The notes under the pieces were generated by a model. It did no database searches. It saw only the letters and a program-made list of their open reading frames with translations, and was not told where the DNA came from. A stretch of 64,000 nucleotides of DNA from Acidithiobacillus acidisediminis (GTDB lineage: Bacteria; Pseudomonadota; Gammaproteobacteria; Acidithiobacillales; Acidithiobacillaceae), in the NCBI RefSeq assembly GCF_023277115.1, contig NZ_JALQCS010000001.1, positions 2,474,001 to 2,538,000 on the forward strand. The letters run 5' to 3'. Below, piece by piece: positions 7,722 to 16,711 of this stretch. The translations under genes were made by a program, and so were the position numbers. How positions within the stretch are numbered: the first letter of the stretch is position 1; each line of letters starts with the position of its first letter.

Positions 7722-9468
7722 GCCGCCCCCGATACGCCTGCACCAAGCCAGCGTAAGCCCCCCCCTGCGCCAACAACTCCCCATGGCTGCCGCTCTCCTC
7801 GATCCGGCCACGATCCAGAACGACGATACGTTCGGCGCGCTGGGCGGTAGCAAGGCGGTGGGCAATGACGATCACGGTGCGCCCTTGCCGCAGCCGCTCC
7901 AAGGAGTCCAGGAACAAGGATTCGCTCTCCATGTCGAGATTGGCGGTAGCCTCGTCCAAGAGCAGCAGACGAGGATTTTTGAGGAAAGCACGAGCCAGCG
8001 CCAGACGCTGAATCTGCCCGCCGGAGAGGCCCTGCCCCAGGTCACCGATGCGAGTATCCCAAGATTGGGGTAGATGTTCGATAAACTCGAGCGCATGGGC
8101 ATCCCGCGCCGCCTGATCTAACTCGGCATCGCTCGCCTCTGGCCGCGCGAGGCGGAGATTATCAGCGATACTCCCGTAAAAGAGACGCGGACTCTGGGGA
8201 ATCCAGGCCAGTTGCGCGTGCCAGGACTCCTTCTCGATGCCGGACAGATCCTGCCCATCCACCAGAATGCGGCCTTGTTGCGGCTGAACAAAGCCGAGCA
8301 AGGCATTGGCAAGGGTGCTCTTGCCCGCGCCGCTGGCACCGACAATAGCCGTATAGCTGCCCGCCGGAAAATTGACCGTCAGGCCAGCCAGTGCCTCCTC
8401 ATATTCCGGCGCGTAGCGAAAATGGAGATCCTCGATCTCGATTGCCAGCGGTGCAGACGAAGCCGGCAATGCCTGGCCGGCGCCCGCTTGCGTCGGTGCC
8501 GGCGCGTCCAGGATTTCAAAAATCCTCTTGGCGGCGGCAATGGCACTCATGCGCGCATGATAGTGGGTAGAAAGACCCCGCAAGGGTGCAAAAAACTCCG
8601 GCGCCAGCAGCAGCACAAAAAAGGCCGCATAGAAATCGACACTGGCATGCACCTGCAAGAGTCGCGCCCCCAGCGACACCGCTACCAGGGCGATGGAGAG
8701 GCTGGCGAAAAACTCCAGCACCGCCGAGGTCAGAAAGGCCACGCGCAGACCCGCCATGGTACTGCGGCGGTAGTTTTCGGAGATATGGGCGACAATTTCG
8801 ATCTCGTCCTTGGCGCGGCCAAAGATCTTGAGCGTCGTCAGCCCTTGTAAGGTATCGAGAAAGTGCGCGCTCATGAGCAGGAGCTGGCGCCACTGGCGCT
8901 GATTGATCGCCTCTGCCGCGTAACCCACCAGGACCATAAAAAACGGAATCAGCGGGCCACTGATCAGTAGGATCAGGCCACTGATCCAGTCCACCGGGAA
9001 GACAAAGACCAGAATGGCCAGCGGCACCAGGCTAACCAGGGCCATCTGCGGCAGATAACGAGAAAAATACGGCTCAAGCGCCTCAACACCCTCGATCAGG
9101 GTACTGGCAATGTCTCCTGCCCGCTCCCCCGCCAACGCCACCGGCCCGCGGGCGAAGAGGTGTTGCAGCAATTCCTGGCGGAGCTGGGTCTTGATGCTGG
9201 CGCTGGCCCGAAAGGCGACAATTTCTCCCGCCCAGGAGAGCAGCGCGCGCAAAACAAAGAGGCCGAGCAAGGCCGCAAGAAAACCCGATACCGCGGCGAG
9301 GCCCAAGCCATGAAAAGACACGTCGTTGACAATATGGGCGAGGATCCAAGCCTGCAGAATAATCAGGAACCCAGCCAGAAGGCCAAGACCGATGGCAAAA
9401 TAGAGCGCACCCCGCGCGCCCTTGCCCGTTTTCATCAGTCGTTGATCAATGCGTTCCGCTTTTGCCAC
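7711..9468 (-). CDS. cydD: Thiol reductant ABC exporter subunit CydD
   Basis: Partner of CydC, 585 residues. Membrane domain in roughly residues 18-310, then the ATPase domain with Walker A GASGAGKSTL, signature LSGGQIQRLALARA and Walker B LLLLDEATANLD. Starts at GTG 9468 with GGAG about 8 bases upstream (AAGGCGGAGACC before the start). A possible -10 hexamer TATACT lies upstream in the 61 bp gap after the FIST gene, but its -35 is poor. First gene of the cydDC pair; shares strand with the FIST gene. Confidence 0.93.
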   Translation of the reverse strand: MAKAERIDQRLMKTGKGARGALYFAIGLGLLAGFLIILQAWILAHIVNDVSFHGLGLAAVSGFLAALLGLFVLRALLSWAGEIVAFRASASIKTQLRQELLQHLFARGPVALAGERAGDIASTLIEGVEALEPYFSRYLPQMALVSLVPLAILVFVFPVDWISGLILLISGPLIPFFMVLVGYAAEAINQRQWRQLLLMSAHFLDTLQGLTTLKIFGRAKDEIEIVAHISENYRRSTMAGLRVAFLTSAVLEFFASLSIALVAVSLGARLLQVHASVDFYAAFFVLLLAPEFFAPLRGLSTHYHARMSAIAAAKRIFEILDAPAPTQAGAGQALPASSAPLAIEIEDLHFRYAPEYEEALAGLTVNFPAGSYTAIVGASGAGKSTLANALLGFVQPQQGRILVDGQDLSGIEKESWHAQLAWIPQSPRLFYGSIADNLRLARPEASDAELDQAARDAHALEFIEHLPQSWDTRIGDLGQGLSGGQIQRLALARAFLKNPRLLLLDEATANLDMESESLFLDSLERLRQGRTVIVIAHRLATAQRAERIVVLDRGRIEESGSHGELLAQGGAYAGLVQAYRGRHGK

Positions 9469-9529
9469 GGTCTCCGCCTTCTATTGAGAGGCCCACAGTA
9501 TAACATATGTGAGCGTTTTCTGATGAACC

Positions 9530-10648
9530 CTACCCCAGGAACAAGGTCAGGACGCCCGTGTACCCATAAATGCGATCGCGATAGATTTCCCCATTGGCGA
9601 AAAAGCCCACCAGTGGCACGTCGCCCAGCTCTGCGGAAATCAGTTGCAACTCAGCAGAGTTCTCTCCGAACAAACTTTCCCCGCGTCCCAGGCAGGACAC
9701 ATAGACGGCACCGCGAACCGTGTGTCCTGCGGCCAGCGCCTGCAGATCGGCAAGCATGCGCTGCATGTCCGTCCGCGCACTGTCATCATCCCGCTTGCAG
9801 AAAAGGAGTTGCGCGCCGGACTCGACATAGTCACCGATCGCCACCAGGCCATTTTGCTCATCGACGCCAACCAGGTTGCGCACCAGGTAGTCGCTTTGAT
9901 CGGAGTCGGCCTGCGGCAACGCAGCAAAAATAAAACCCGAGGCACGGCGAATGTCGCGCGCCAGGACCTCTCCCACTTCCTCGTACAACACTTCCAGAGC
10001 AGGGCGCCGATCCAGCGTGGCAACGATATTTCGTTCCGCCTCCTGTATACGATGCGCTGGACCGATTGGTGTGCAACCCTGGCTCAAACGCGTGCGAAGC
10101 GCAATTTGCTCCGAAAACGCCACGCCACTCAGGCCACCGTGCAGCACTCGTCCCGCAATCTGCGCTCCCTGCGCGCGGCTGCTGCTCGCGCCGCCCAGGA
10201 TAAACCCCGTGGCACAGCGCGCCGCCAGGTGCCGTACCTGCTCGGGTAAATCTTGGCAGTGCGGATCGCCATGGACGAAGGCCAACGCCGCCTGCCGACC
10301 ATCCTCCAGGGACAGGGCCTCACTGCCATACGCATCCATGCCAGCAAACAGGCGATATTCGCCCTGCGGCAAGTCGGTGAACATCAATGCCAACGCTGGT
10401 TCATCGAGGTATTCGGTGTTCGTTGCCGCTACGCCAATACCCACAGACCCGACCCAATCCTGTACCCCTGTACGTTCTTGTAGCGTCGTCAGAATCTCCG
10501 GCAGGGCGCCTTCAAAGGATTCATTGATATACAGAAAGCCCAGAGTGGCGGGAAAATCTTGCCAGCGCGCAAGCTGCAAAGCTTGCGCCAAAGCATCCTG
10601 CCACTGATCGGCGCGGGCATGACCATAGGGAAAGGGGCTGTGCATCAT
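9530..10648 (-). CDS. FIST-domain sensory protein
   Basis: 372-residue soluble protein with the FIST N-terminal pattern (LGFLYINESFEGALPEILTTLQ, then WVGSVGIGVAA) and FIST C-terminal features (GEVLARDIRRASGFIFAALP ... GAVYVSCLGRGESLFGENSAEL ... VPLVGFFANGEI). FIST proteins are proposed to bind small ligands and usually couple to signalling domains; here the domain stands alone. No kinase or cyclase is adjacent. It precedes cydDC on the same strand with a 61 bp gap. Start at 10648 (or the next Met codon) with AGGAT 6 bases upstream. The ligand is unknown. Confidence 0.85.
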   Translation of the reverse strand: MMHSPFPYGHARADQWQDALAQALQLARWQDFPATLGFLYINESFEGALPEILTTLQERTGVQDWVGSVGIGVAATNTEYLDEPALALMFTDLPQGEYRLFAGMDAYGSEALSLEDGRQAALAFVHGDPHCQDLPEQVRHLAARCATGFILGGASSSRAQGAQIAGRVLHGGLSGVAFSEQIALRTRLSQGCTPIGPAHRIQEAERNIVATLDRRPALEVLYEEVGEVLARDIRRASGFIFAALPQADSDQSDYLVRNLVGVDEQNGLVAIGDYVESGAQLLFCKRDDDSARTDMQRMLADLQALAAGHTVRGAVYVSCLGRGESLFGENSAELQLISAELGDVPLVGFFANGEIYRDRIYGYTGVLTLFLG

Positions 10649-10750
10649 CGGTATCCTGCATGCGGCACGAGGGCCTATGTGCCACTATTTTACGGAGCTG
10701 GCGCGATAGACACAAAGATGCCCAATTACGGCAACATAGAAGCACCGCCA

Positions 10751-10785
10751 AATAAAATGGGCCACGAGATTCTCTCGTAGCCCAT
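10751..10785 (-). terminator. Rho-independent terminator after tRNA-Ala
   Basis: An 11-bp stem (10759-10769 with 10773-10783, one G-U pair) and a 3-base loop, followed on the minus strand by a T-rich run (TTTTATTT). It lies 11 bases past the 3' end of the tRNA-Ala gene and separates it from the FIST gene. Confidence 0.88.
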
Positions 10786-10794
10786 TGTTTCGAT

Positions 10795-10870
<76 letters not shown>

Positions 10871-10886
10871 AAATTCTGGTCGGCGT

Positions 10887-10915
10887 ACTATTCCAGAAGC
10901 CACCATGCCTGTCAA
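10887..10915 (-). promoter_or_regulatory. Sigma-70-type promoter for tRNA-Ala
   Basis: Minus-strand -35 TTGACA (10915-10910), 17-base spacer, -10 AATAGT (10892-10887). Transcription would begin about 10 bases before the tRNA 5' end at 10870. Confidence 0.72.
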
Positions 10916-11035
10916 CCAGAGTGCGCGGCGTATGTTGGCCCCAGGCGTTCGACTGCATGGCGACAGCGCGCGCCGCTGGCGGAAATCCAGAGGGAAATAA
11001 GGTTTCGTTTCCTGCGGACCAGGTAAGGTTTGCGT

Positions 11036-11944
11036 TTATCCTAGATTGTTGCCCTTGGGTGCACTATACCCGTCCTCCCGAAACATCTTTTGTCCCTGCG
11101 GGCTTTGCAGGAACTGGATGAACTTTTCTCCCAGTGCAGGATGGGGAGCGTTGCTGGGCACCACCGCGTAGAACACCAAGGGCTGTGGCGTGACGGTCTT
11201 CTCCTTGCCATCGACATTCAAGCGAAAGCTCGCCTTGTCGTACCAGGACTGCTTGTAACTCGGGTCACTCAGGTTGATCTCTACGGGTAGTTTTATGTAG
11301 GGCAAATGTAGGGATTTTACGGCGCTGAGGTAGCCGGAAGATGCCGCCATCTGACCGCTCTTCAGGCGTGCCAGGAGAGACATTTCCGTAAAGATCTGCT
11401 TGGGATTGTCGATGGGCCCGAGAATTTTCTGGGCGAGGCCGGGCTGGTGGTAATACTTTTCTGCCAGCTGCAGGGTGAAGACGATATTTTGTCCCTGCGG
11501 ATCGGTCTTGGGATCGGTGCGCCCAAAGGTGGCGCCGGGCAACTCCAGCACTTTGTACCAAGGCATGTTCCCGGCAGCAAAGTCCTTAGCGAAAGGGCTT
11601 TTCGGGCTGTAGGCAATGCACATCTGGGTGCTTGCCACCGGATAGGCCTTTTTGGCCAGCCCAGCTTTCATCAGTACTTCGATGGGTCCGGGGGTGATGG
11701 AAACAAAGACATCCGGGTTGAGTTGATGCCCGGCAATCAGATGCGCCAATGCATAGGCCCCCTGACCATCACCGCGGTACTCTACATGCTCCTGTTTGGC
11801 AAAGGCGGGCCCGAGGTGCAGGTTCATGACATTGCCCATGGAACCAGCAAAAGTCACGAGCATGGTCTCGGCATCGGCAGCAACGGGTACTGACAATACC
11901 GCGAGGCAGGCCAGGGCGAGGGGGTAATCATGTAATTTGCGCAT
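11036..11944 (-). CDS. Periplasmic substrate-binding protein, ModA/WtpA-like
   Basis: 302-residue secreted protein with an Ala-rich signal peptide (about residues 1-25). The mature part begins ETMLVTFAGSMGNVMN and contains the RTDPKTDPQGQN segment, a pattern of the molybdate/tungstate and related oxyanion-binding proteins of ABC importers. C-terminal KFIQFLQSPQGQKMF is also typical. GGAGA precedes the ATG at 11944. No permease or ATPase gene is next to it, so it may work with a transporter elsewhere or act as an orphan binder. The ligand cannot be assigned from sequence alone. Confidence 0.8.
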   Translation of the reverse strand: MRKLHDYPLALACLAVLSVPVAADAETMLVTFAGSMGNVMNLHLGPAFAKQEHVEYRGDGQGAYALAHLIAGHQLNPDVFVSITPGPIEVLMKAGLAKKAYPVASTQMCIAYSPKSPFAKDFAAGNMPWYKVLELPGATFGRTDPKTDPQGQNIVFTLQLAEKYYHQPGLAQKILGPIDNPKQIFTEMSLLARLKSGQMAASSGYLSAVKSLHLPYIKLPVEINLSDPSYKQSWYDKASFRLNVDGKEKTVTPQPLVFYAVVPSNAPHPALGEKFIQFLQSPQGQKMFREDGYSAPKGNNLG

Positions 11945-12056
11945 ACGATAGTCTCCATCACGAGGTTATGTTTAACAGTATATGACGATACGTATGCGAC
12001 GGATAATCAAATGGCAAGATGAAGCAATAAAATCCGAACCATGCACGCCCCGCTAT

Positions 12057-13061
12057 TCACTCCGTTCGACGGCCGACGACGACCACATCGCTGCCGATAG
12101 GGTGGATCTCGGGTTTCAGTCCAGCGGCGCTCAGGGCAGCCGCGATTTCTGCCGGACGCAGAAAATGGTTACCCTGCACGTGCTCCGTCAGATTCTGAAA
12201 GGCCATGCCGCGATAGGCCGGCTCGCGCAGAAGCGACGTATCCTCGGGCCAGGCAGGCTCCCAGATGACCAGGGCACCACCGGGTCGGAGCTCTGCCTGC
12301 AGCCGCGCAATTAGCTCTCCCCGTTCCTCCCAGACATGATGCAGGGCGCGGTTCATAGCGATGAGATCGGCTCGTTCTGGCAATTGAAATTGGTGGATAT
12401 CCCCTTGCGCGAACTGCAGGCGGTCCCCCAAGCCCTCGCTGGCGGCGAGCTCGCTGGCCTGACGCACATTTTCCGCAAAACCGTCCAACCCCAAGCCACG
12501 CAACTGTGCGCACTTGCCGAGCAGAGCACGCAGGTACCAACCATTACCGCAACCCAGATCCACCGCCAATCCCTGACGGGCGTTCATTTCCGCGAAGAGC
12601 GGGATGGCTGGGACGATTTTGCTCTCAAAGGTAGTGCGAAAATTATGCTCCAGCATGGCACCAAACCAGGGCAGAATGGTTTCTCTCTCCGCCAGCACCT
12701 TCTCGCCCGGACGCTCTCCCGTGCGCATCAAGCCTGCAGCTCGCTCTGCCATGTGTGCACTCAACACCGTACCGACTGCAGCAGCCATCCGGCTATCTGA
12801 TCGCTCGGGCCGCATGCTGTCACCATCTTCACTCAGCTTGTACGCTTCGCCGTCGCGATCCAGCCAGGAGAAGGCAAAGGCGGCATCACACCAGCGCTGC
12901 AAATAGCCAGCATCCAGACCAGTTGCCTGTGCCAGTTCTGCAGCCGTCGCTGCGTGCAAACGATGCAGCGTAGAAAACAACCCATTCACGACACCAATAA
13001 ACGCAATATGCAGAGACATTGCCCCGGCGGATCTGGCCCGCAGTTCTTCCGCAGAAATCAT
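12057..13061 (-). CDS. SAM-dependent methyltransferase (class I)
   Basis: 334 residues. The N-terminal 90 or so look like a winged-helix dimerisation domain of the kind in O-methyltransferases (AATAAELAQATGLDAGYLQRWC). The methyltransferase fold follows, with SAM-binding motif I VDLGCGNGWYLRAL, a DG-loop, the QGDIHQFQLPERADLIAMN segment and a LRPGGALVIWEP strand. ATG at 13061 has AAGGAG 8 bases upstream; the longer upstream frame lies in the neighbouring gene. It follows the TauE/SafE permease by 19 bases and is probably in one operon with it. The substrate is unknown. Confidence 0.85.
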   Translation of the reverse strand: MISAEELRARSAGAMSLHIAFIGVVNGLFSTLHRLHAATAAELAQATGLDAGYLQRWCDAAFAFSWLDRDGEAYKLSEDGDSMRPERSDSRMAAAVGTVLSAHMAERAAGLMRTGERPGEKVLAERETILPWFGAMLEHNFRTTFESKIVPAIPLFAEMNARQGLAVDLGCGNGWYLRALLGKCAQLRGLGLDGFAENVRQASELAASEGLGDRLQFAQGDIHQFQLPERADLIAMNRALHHVWEERGELIARLQAELRPGGALVIWEPAWPEDTSLLREPAYRGMAFQNLTEHVQGNHFLRPAEIAAALSAAGLKPEIHPIGSDVVVVGRRTE

Positions 13062-13080
13062 CTTTTGCTCCTTTTGTAGA

Positions 13081-13860
13081 TCATAGAAGATATTTGATAC
13101 CCACAATGGCAAGCACCACCAGAGTAGCACGCAAAAATAACTGCTGACTGATACGAAAATGCAGATGATTCCCCGCCCACAGCCCGAGCAAGGTGGGTGG
13201 CGCCAAGAGCACAAACCCGAGCGCCAGCGGTCCCGTCAGCAAGGCGAGGAAGACATACATGAAGGCGCGGATAACGTTGTCCGTCAGGGCGATGCCCTGA
13301 AAGGTGGCACGAAAGGCACGCTTGTCGAGATGCCGCATCTGCAAATACGCGACGATGGGTGGACCACCCCCACCGTAAAGACTACCGATCACGCCGCCGA
13401 AAGTGCCAAGAGGAAGCCCCCAGGGCAGCGACAAACGCGGTAACCGCTCCGGCTTTAGCAGGGTAGCGTAGGCAACATAGGCGAGAATAAACAATCCCAA
13501 AAAACGGGTTAGCGCTTGCGCATCGCTGTCGGCAAGAATAAATGCGCCGACCAGCAGCCCGAGGAAACTACCGGGAACCAGCCAACGCAGTTCCGGCCAG
13601 CGAATCTCGCGAAAATCATAGGCACCCAACAAGATGGAGCCCAGCAGGTCGAGAAGTAAGACTACCGGCACCACTTCCTTGATCGGGAAGAATAGAGTCA
13701 GGAGCGCGACGGAGATCAGGCCCGAGCCGAAGCCAATTACGGCACGGACATAAAAGGCCAGAAAAACAATAGCCGCCGCGATAGCCCACAATCCTGGTTG
13801 TGCCCAGAGACTACTCGCCGTCAAACTGTTGGTGACCCCTTGTCCACTCAGTAAATACAT
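13081..13860 (-). CDS. TauE/SafE-family (DUF81) permease
   Basis: 259-residue integral membrane protein with about eight hydrophobic helices. The two family half-repeats are visible: VRAVIGFGSGLISVALL near the N-terminus and GGVIGSLYGGGGPPIVAYLQ in the second half. Family members export sulfite or organosulfonates or move other small anions; the substrate here is unproven. GGAGAG precedes the ATG. Probably co-transcribed with the downstream methyltransferase. Confidence 0.88.
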   Translation of the reverse strand: MYLLSGQGVTNSLTASSLWAQPGLWAIAAAIVFLAFYVRAVIGFGSGLISVALLTLFFPIKEVVPVVLLLDLLGSILLGAYDFREIRWPELRWLVPGSFLGLLVGAFILADSDAQALTRFLGLFILAYVAYATLLKPERLPRLSLPWGLPLGTFGGVIGSLYGGGGPPIVAYLQMRHLDKRAFRATFQGIALTDNVIRAFMYVFLALLTGPLALGFVLLAPPTLLGLWAGNHLHFRISQQLFLRATLVVLAIVGIKYLL

Positions 13861-13882
13861 GGATCTCTCCGAGAAAAAACTA

Positions 13883-13910
13883 TTGAAAAATAGAGAAAAC
13901 CGCCTAAACT
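13883..13910 (+). promoter_or_regulatory. Candidate sigma-70 promoter for the DD-carboxypeptidase gene
   Basis: TTGAAA at 13883-13888, 16-base spacer and TAAACT at 13905-13910, about 35 bases before the ATG at 13945, in an AT-rich divergent intergenic region. Confidence 0.5.
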
Positions 13911-13944
13911 CTAAGCCATCACTTTAGCATAGAGCAGGCCCGCC

Positions 13945-14856
13945 ATGATCCCGATGCAGCGGCAGATTCGCAACACTCTGTATTTCCTCATCCTCGCCTG
14001 TGCCTGTCTGCTCGCGCCGGTGAGCCAAGCGCAGGCGCAGAGCGTTTCCTCTCTGCCCATCATTGATGCCCGGTCCTACATCCTCATGAATGCCGCTACC
14101 GGGCAAATCCTCGCAGCAAAGAACGCCTATCGTCCTTATGCCATAGCGAGCCTCAGCAAACTGATGACCCTGTACCTGCTTTTTCAGGATATCGACGCCG
14201 GGCATTTGCAACTGCATCAGGAATACACCCCCTGTCCTGCCGCCCTGCAAACGGGTGGCTCTTCCATGTTTTTGCGCGCTGGCCTACCCTTCACCCTCGG
14301 CCAACTGATTCTCGGCATGACCGTACCCTCTGGCAATGACGCTGCCGTGGAGGCTGCTCAGCTTGTCGGCGGTTCGGTGCCGCACTTTGTGGCGACGATG
14401 AATGCCACAGCAAAGCAACTGGGCATGCTCTCCACCACCTACAACAACCCGGATGGTCTGCCGCATCCCAACAACTATTCCAGTGCCTACGATCAGGCCG
14501 TTCTTGCTCGTTCGATCTTGCAACGCTTCCCCAGCTTCCTGCCTTTCTTTGGCCATGAAAACTTTACCTATGCAGGCATCACCAGCCCCAACCCCAACCT
14601 ACTTGTCGGCCGCGTTCCCTTCGTAACCGGCATGAAGAGCGGATATACCGATGCCGCCGGACACTGCCTGGTCGTCACCGGCACCCAGGGAAACATTACC
14701 CTCATTGCCGTTGTACTGGGGGTACCCTCGTTTACCGATGAGGGCCGCGGCTTTTGGAAAGCCTCCTGGGCCGGCCTAAAGCTCCTGGATTGGGGCTTTG
14801 CTCGCACCCTCTGGCTCCCGCAAGGGGGTCTCGAGGATGCCGCTGCGAAGCGTTAA
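13945..14856 (+). CDS. D-alanyl-D-alanine carboxypeptidase (PBP5/6-type, short form)
   Basis: Periplasmic S11-family serine peptidase that trims peptidoglycan stem peptides. 303 residues with a signal peptide (about 1-32). Active-site motifs in order: SLSK (Ser69, Lys72), SGN (129-131) and KSG (Lys231) in place of the usual KTG. The product stops soon after the catalytic domain, so the C-terminal beta-sandwich and amphipathic anchor of PBP5 are missing; it may be soluble in the periplasm. Its stop abuts the stop of the convergent MFS gene with no spacer. Confidence 0.9.
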   Translation: MIPMQRQIRNTLYFLILACACLLAPVSQAQAQSVSSLPIIDARSYILMNAATGQILAAKNAYRPYAIASLSKLMTLYLLFQDIDAGHLQLHQEYTPCPAALQTGGSSMFLRAGLPFTLGQLILGMTVPSGNDAAVEAAQLVGGSVPHFVATMNATAKQLGMLSTTYNNPDGLPHPNNYSSAYDQAVLARSILQRFPSFLPFFGHENFTYAGITSPNPNLLVGRVPFVTGMKSGYTDAAGHCLVVTGTQGNITLIAVVLGVPSFTDEGRGFWKASWAGLKLLDWGFARTLWLPQGGLEDAAAKR

Positions 14857-16389
14857 TCAATGCCCAGGCGCCCGCTGCGGCTCTCCCTCCGCCGGCTCCG
14901 GGGGGCGCCGCAGCAATAGCACCAAAGGAATCAACACCAGAAAGCTATAAAATGCCAAGATCAGCGCGTCGAGCACACCGCGCATCCCGGCTTGTGGCAA
15001 TACCACAACATTTCCCAATACCTGCCAAGCGTGCGGCCCTTCTCCCATGCCCATTGCCACAATGAACCGATGAAATGCGGGATTGAACGGGTTGAGATGC
15101 CCACCTATCTGATTCCAGCCCATCTGTTTGCCCTCGGTCATCACCGTCGAAACGATGGCGATGCCGATACTACCGCCTAAGGTACGCATCAAATTGAAGA
15201 TACCCGAGCCCTCTGCCTGATCTTTCTTGTCGATGGTAGAGAATGCCAAGGTAAAGAGGGGGATGCTCACCAGACCCAAACCCAAGCCACGGACAAAAGA
15301 CGGCCAGATCACCCACGACATGCTGATATCGAGGTTGTATTTCGTCGTATACCAACTGCCGATTGCCCCAAAAAATATGCCCAAGAGCACGATGTTACGG
15401 GGATTGACGTTACGTGCCAAAAGACGCCCAGCAATCATCATGGCAATCATCGCCCCCACGCCTTGCGGCGCCATGACCAAGCCCGTAGTGAAGGCTTCGT
15501 AATGAAACAGGTCTTCGAGCATGATGGGTAGAATCACCATGGCGCCAAACAGTGCCAAACCAAAAATACCGATACCCGCACTGCCGATGGACAGATTCAC
15601 ATCTTTGAGCAGGCGCAGATTTACCACCGGATGCGCAACCGAAAGCGAGCGCCAGACAAAGAACAGCAGCCCAAGGGCTGAAATCAGGCTAAGAATGATA
15701 ATGGTGTGAGAACTGAACCAGTCATCTTCGTTGCCCAAGCTGAGAACGCCCTGCAACGCGCCAAAACCCAGGGCCATGAGCGCAAAACCCCACCAATCCA
15801 CTGGACGTGGATGATCGCTCCGACCGATGTTGGGGACCACCTGCAGCAAGACAAAAGCAAGAATGCCGAAGGGAATATTGACGTAAAAGACCCAGCGCCA
15901 ACTGAGCGTATCCGTCAACCAGCCGCCCAGGGTTGGGCCCAGAATGGGGCCGAGCATGATGCCCATCCCGAGAATGGCCATCGCCTGACCGCGCTTTCGC
16001 GCCGGATAGGCGTGCAACATGATGGTCTGCCCTACCGGCGCGAGGGAGGCACCGAAAAACCCCTGCAAAAGACGCCAAAGTACGATCTCTGGTAAACTAT
16101 GCGCTTGGCCGCATAGTGCGGACGCCACCACAAAGCCGGCAACACTCCACAACATCACCCTGCGCTGTCCAAAGCGTTCCACCAGCAGCCCCGTAAGTGG
16201 CAGCAGAATCACATTGGCAATCATATAACTGGTGAGCACCCAGGTGATCTGATCGCTATTGGCCTGCAAAGACCCCCGCATGTAGGTGAGGGCAACATTG
16301 ACGATGGTCAGATCGAGAACCTGCATGACCACCGCCAACATCACCGCCACCGTAATGGCGACCACGGAAGTGTTTTCGGATTCGCTCAT
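14857..16389 (-). CDS. DHA2-family MFS multidrug exporter (EmrB/QacA-like, 14 TM)
   Basis: 510-residue proton-driven exporter. Fourteen hydrophobic segments can be traced; motif A (LLVERFGQRRVML), motif B/C region (LWRLLQGFFGASLAPVGQTI) and the DHA2 signature SWRWVFYVNIPFGI are present. GGGGAGGACCGA precedes the ATG. No EmrA-type membrane fusion partner or outer-membrane channel is adjacent. A promoter with an embedded near-perfect palindrome lies directly upstream, so expression is probably repressed by a TetR-type regulator encoded elsewhere. Confidence 0.92.
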   Translation of the reverse strand: MSESENTSVVAITVAVMLAVVMQVLDLTIVNVALTYMRGSLQANSDQITWVLTSYMIANVILLPLTGLLVERFGQRRVMLWSVAGFVVASALCGQAHSLPEIVLWRLLQGFFGASLAPVGQTIMLHAYPARKRGQAMAILGMGIMLGPILGPTLGGWLTDTLSWRWVFYVNIPFGILAFVLLQVVPNIGRSDHPRPVDWWGFALMALGFGALQGVLSLGNEDDWFSSHTIIILSLISALGLLFFVWRSLSVAHPVVNLRLLKDVNLSIGSAGIGIFGLALFGAMVILPIMLEDLFHYEAFTTGLVMAPQGVGAMIAMMIAGRLLARNVNPRNIVLLGIFFGAIGSWYTTKYNLDISMSWVIWPSFVRGLGLGLVSIPLFTLAFSTIDKKDQAEGSGIFNLMRTLGGSIGIAIVSTVMTEGKQMGWNQIGGHLNPFNPAFHRFIVAMGMGEGPHAWQVLGNVVVLPQAGMRGVLDALILAFYSFLVLIPLVLLLRRPPEPAEGEPQRAPGH

Positions 16390-16413
16390 TCGGTCCTCCC
16401 CGAGATCTGAGCC

Positions 16414-16442
16414 AGTCTACTGACCGATCGGTCGGTATGCAA
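16414..16442 (-). promoter_or_regulatory. Sigma-70 promoter of the MFS exporter gene
   Basis: Minus-strand -35 TTGCAT (16442-16437), exact 17-base spacer, -10 TAGACT (16419-16414), 25 bases before the ATG. The spacer is almost wholly occupied by an operator-like palindrome. Confidence 0.7.
16418..16437. promoter_or_regulatory. TetR-type operator palindrome
   Basis: Twenty-base inverted repeat with arms TACTGACCGA and TCGGTCGGTA, one mismatch. The core GACCGATCGGTC resembles operators of TetR/AcrR repressors of drug exporters. It sits between the -35 and -10 hexamers, where binding would block RNA polymerase. Confidence 0.65.
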
Positions 16443-16448
16443 GATCTA

Positions 16449-16477
16449 TTGCACTGCCAAGCCTTTCCGGGTAAAGT
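16449..16477 (+). promoter_or_regulatory. Sigma-70-type promoter for tRNA-Glu
   Basis: TTGCAC (16449-16454), 17-base spacer, TAAAGT (16472-16477), ending 12 bases before the tRNA 5' end. It runs opposite to, and almost touches, the exporter promoter. Confidence 0.65.
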
Positions 16478-16489
16478 GCGCGCTTCCAG

Positions 16490-16565
16490 GTCCCCATCGT
16501 CTAGCGGCCTAGGACACCGCCCTTTCACGGCGGTAACGGGGGTTCGAACCCCCCTGGGGACGCCA
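16490..16565 (+). tRNA. tRNA-Glu (anticodon TTC)
   Basis: A 76-base cloverleaf: acceptor GTCCCCA/TGGGGAC, anticodon stem CCGCC/GGCGG with loop CTTTCAC (anticodon TTC), T-arm GGGGG TTCGAAC CCCCC, encoded CCA. Confidence 0.97.
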
Positions 16566-16574
16566 AGAATCTCA

Positions 16575-16605
16575 GCATCCGAGCAAGTCTTCGGGTGCTT
16601 TTTTT
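16575..16605 (+). terminator. Rho-independent terminator after tRNA-Glu
   Basis: Stem GCATCCGA/TCGGGTGC (one T-G pair) with an 8-base loop, followed by seven or more T residues. Confidence 0.88.
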
Positions 16606-16711
16606 ATGCGCAGCAACAAGCCATGTCTTGGGCGAAAACCATGCGGCCAACAGACGAGATATATGAACAAACGTAAGCCGATCTTTACTCCGGGCGGCGG
16701 ATGTTCCACTC

